A stretch of DNA of 6,612 bases from an uncultured cyanobacterium. GTDB taxonomy: Bacteria > Cyanobacteriota > Cyanobacteriia > PCC-6307 > Cyanobiaceae. The notes below the pieces were generated by a model, which saw nothing but the letters and a program-made list of their open reading frames with translations, ran no database searches and was not told the DNA's origin. This document shows positions 6,289 to 6,612 of this stretch, in pieces; position 1 is the stretch's first letter; the number at the start of each line of letters is the position of its first letter. The stretch covers positions 1 to 6,612 of the forward strand of contig CAIKWV010000026.1 of NCBI GenBank assembly GCA_903831165.1. Reading direction: 5' to 3'. A program made the translations under genes and the position numbers.

Positions 6289-6401
6289 GTGTCGGCCTCC
6301 GATGGACAGCACTGGCCTGCACGGGGATGCGGATCTGAGGCGCCCGGTCGTCAACGGCTGGGCCAATCATCAAATTTGTACGCTATGCCGATGTAGGCAA
6401 A

Positions 6402-6425
6402 AAAAGCTGGGCTAGAATAGCTTTT
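6402..6425. repeat. Inverted repeat AAAAGCT/AGCTTTT around the -10 element
   Basis: AAAAGCT (6402-6408) and AGCTTTT (6419-6425) are perfect 7-bp inverted arms separated by 10 bp. As RNA this would be a weak, AT-rich hairpin ending in UUUU, so it could act as a modest terminator for the cyclase transcript at 4831-6288. As DNA it could be an operator over the promoter of the next gene. No other terminator was seen after the cyclase stop. Confidence 0.35.
6413..6418 (+). promoter_or_regulatory. Probable -10 promoter element TAGAAT
   Basis: TAGAAT matches the sigma-70-type -10 consensus at five of six positions. It lies in an AT-richer patch and ends 32 nt before the ATG at 6451, giving a leader of about 25 nt. 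No good -35 hexamer is present at the usual distance, which is common for cyanobacterial promoters. The hexamer lies at the 3' end of the loop of a perfect inverted repeat (6402-6425). Confidence 0.45.
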
Positions 6426-6450
6426 ATTCGGCTGTGCTTGCGCTAATGTG

Positions 6451-6612
6451 ATGATCTTTCGTCAATGGCCGGTTCTGGCTCCCGACCTTTCCCCTGAATC
6501 CATCGGCCAGGCCTCGCTGCCGGCAGTGCTGCAGGCCCCCTCCAGCCGGGGGGTGATGGCCTATCACTGGCAGCCGATGGACGATGGCAGCAGCGTCTAT
6601 CCCTGGGTGGGA
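6451..6612 (+). CDS. N-terminal fragment of an unrecognised protein, cut by window edge
   Basis: 54 codons are open from the ATG at 6451 to the last base. A GTG directly before it (6448) is an alternative start, and an in-frame TAG at 6418-6420 limits extension. The product begins MIFRQWPVLAPDLSPESIGQ and continues with RGVMAYHWQPMDDGSSVYPW. It shows no signal peptide or membrane segment and is rich in Trp, Pro and Gln. Codon choice is GC-ending, like the neighbours, and a -10 element sits at a sensible distance upstream, so I think it is a real gene. I cannot name a family from this fragment. Confidence 0.7.
   Translation, partial: MIFRQWPVLAPDLSPESIGQASLPAVLQAPSSRGVMAYHWQPMDDGSSVYPWVG

Noticed and set aside
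4792..6366. Minus-strand open frame of 524 codons
   Set aside because: It is the complement of the cyclase gene, with a Gln/His-rich translation and no motifs. The plus strand encodes clear PAS and GGDEF domains.
1..6612. CRISPR arrays, insertion sequences, tRNA or rRNA genes
   Set aside because: No regularly spaced repeats, transposase motifs, terminal repeats or tRNA T-loop patterns were seen on either strand.

Overview
The window looks like chromosomal DNA of a high-GC cyanobacterium of the marine/freshwater Synechococcus-Cyanobium type. The main evidence is the first gene, a 5'-truncated Gap2-type glyceraldehyde-3-phosphate dehydrogenase. It has the plant/cyanobacterial SYTGDQR and [11 protein letters not shown] signatures and the [15 protein letters not shown]-terminus. 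Weak or absent Shine-Dalgarno sequences and two GTG starts fit this reading. The species cannot be fixed from the sequence.

Layout. 2-934 (+): 3' part of gap2. 935-1190: its long 3' untranslated stretch, which can fold into an extended rod and ends in a strong intrinsic terminator at 1166-1190. 1191-1476: no intact gene, though the minus strand carries a codon-like open stretch that may be gene debris. 1477-1944 (-): small hypothetical protein, possibly 5'-damaged. 2005-2877 (-) and 2887-3549 (-): a two-component pair, with the NarL/FixJ-type response regulator first and a short, sensor-less HPK4-like histidine kinase 9 nt behind it. 3550-3739: divergent intergenic region with a perfect GGCATC-4-GATGCC dyad. 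3740-4831 (+): TRAP/DctP-family periplasmic solute-binding protein. 4831-6288 (+): four-TM, PAS, GGDEF diguanylate cyclase overlapping it by one base (TGATG). 6289-6450: intergenic, with a likely -10 element and a small inverted repeat. 6451 to the edge (+): start of an unrecognised protein.

The centre of the window is a compact signalling island. A phosphorelay and a c-di-GMP module lie back to back, and the c-di-GMP module has its own periplasmic binding protein. No TRAP permease (DctQ/DctM) is visible, so the binding protein may be a ligand sensor for the cyclase rather than a transport subunit. The kinase has almost no extracytoplasmic part, so its input is also unexplained. The functional link between the two halves is inference from gene order; the domain assignments are read directly from the translations.
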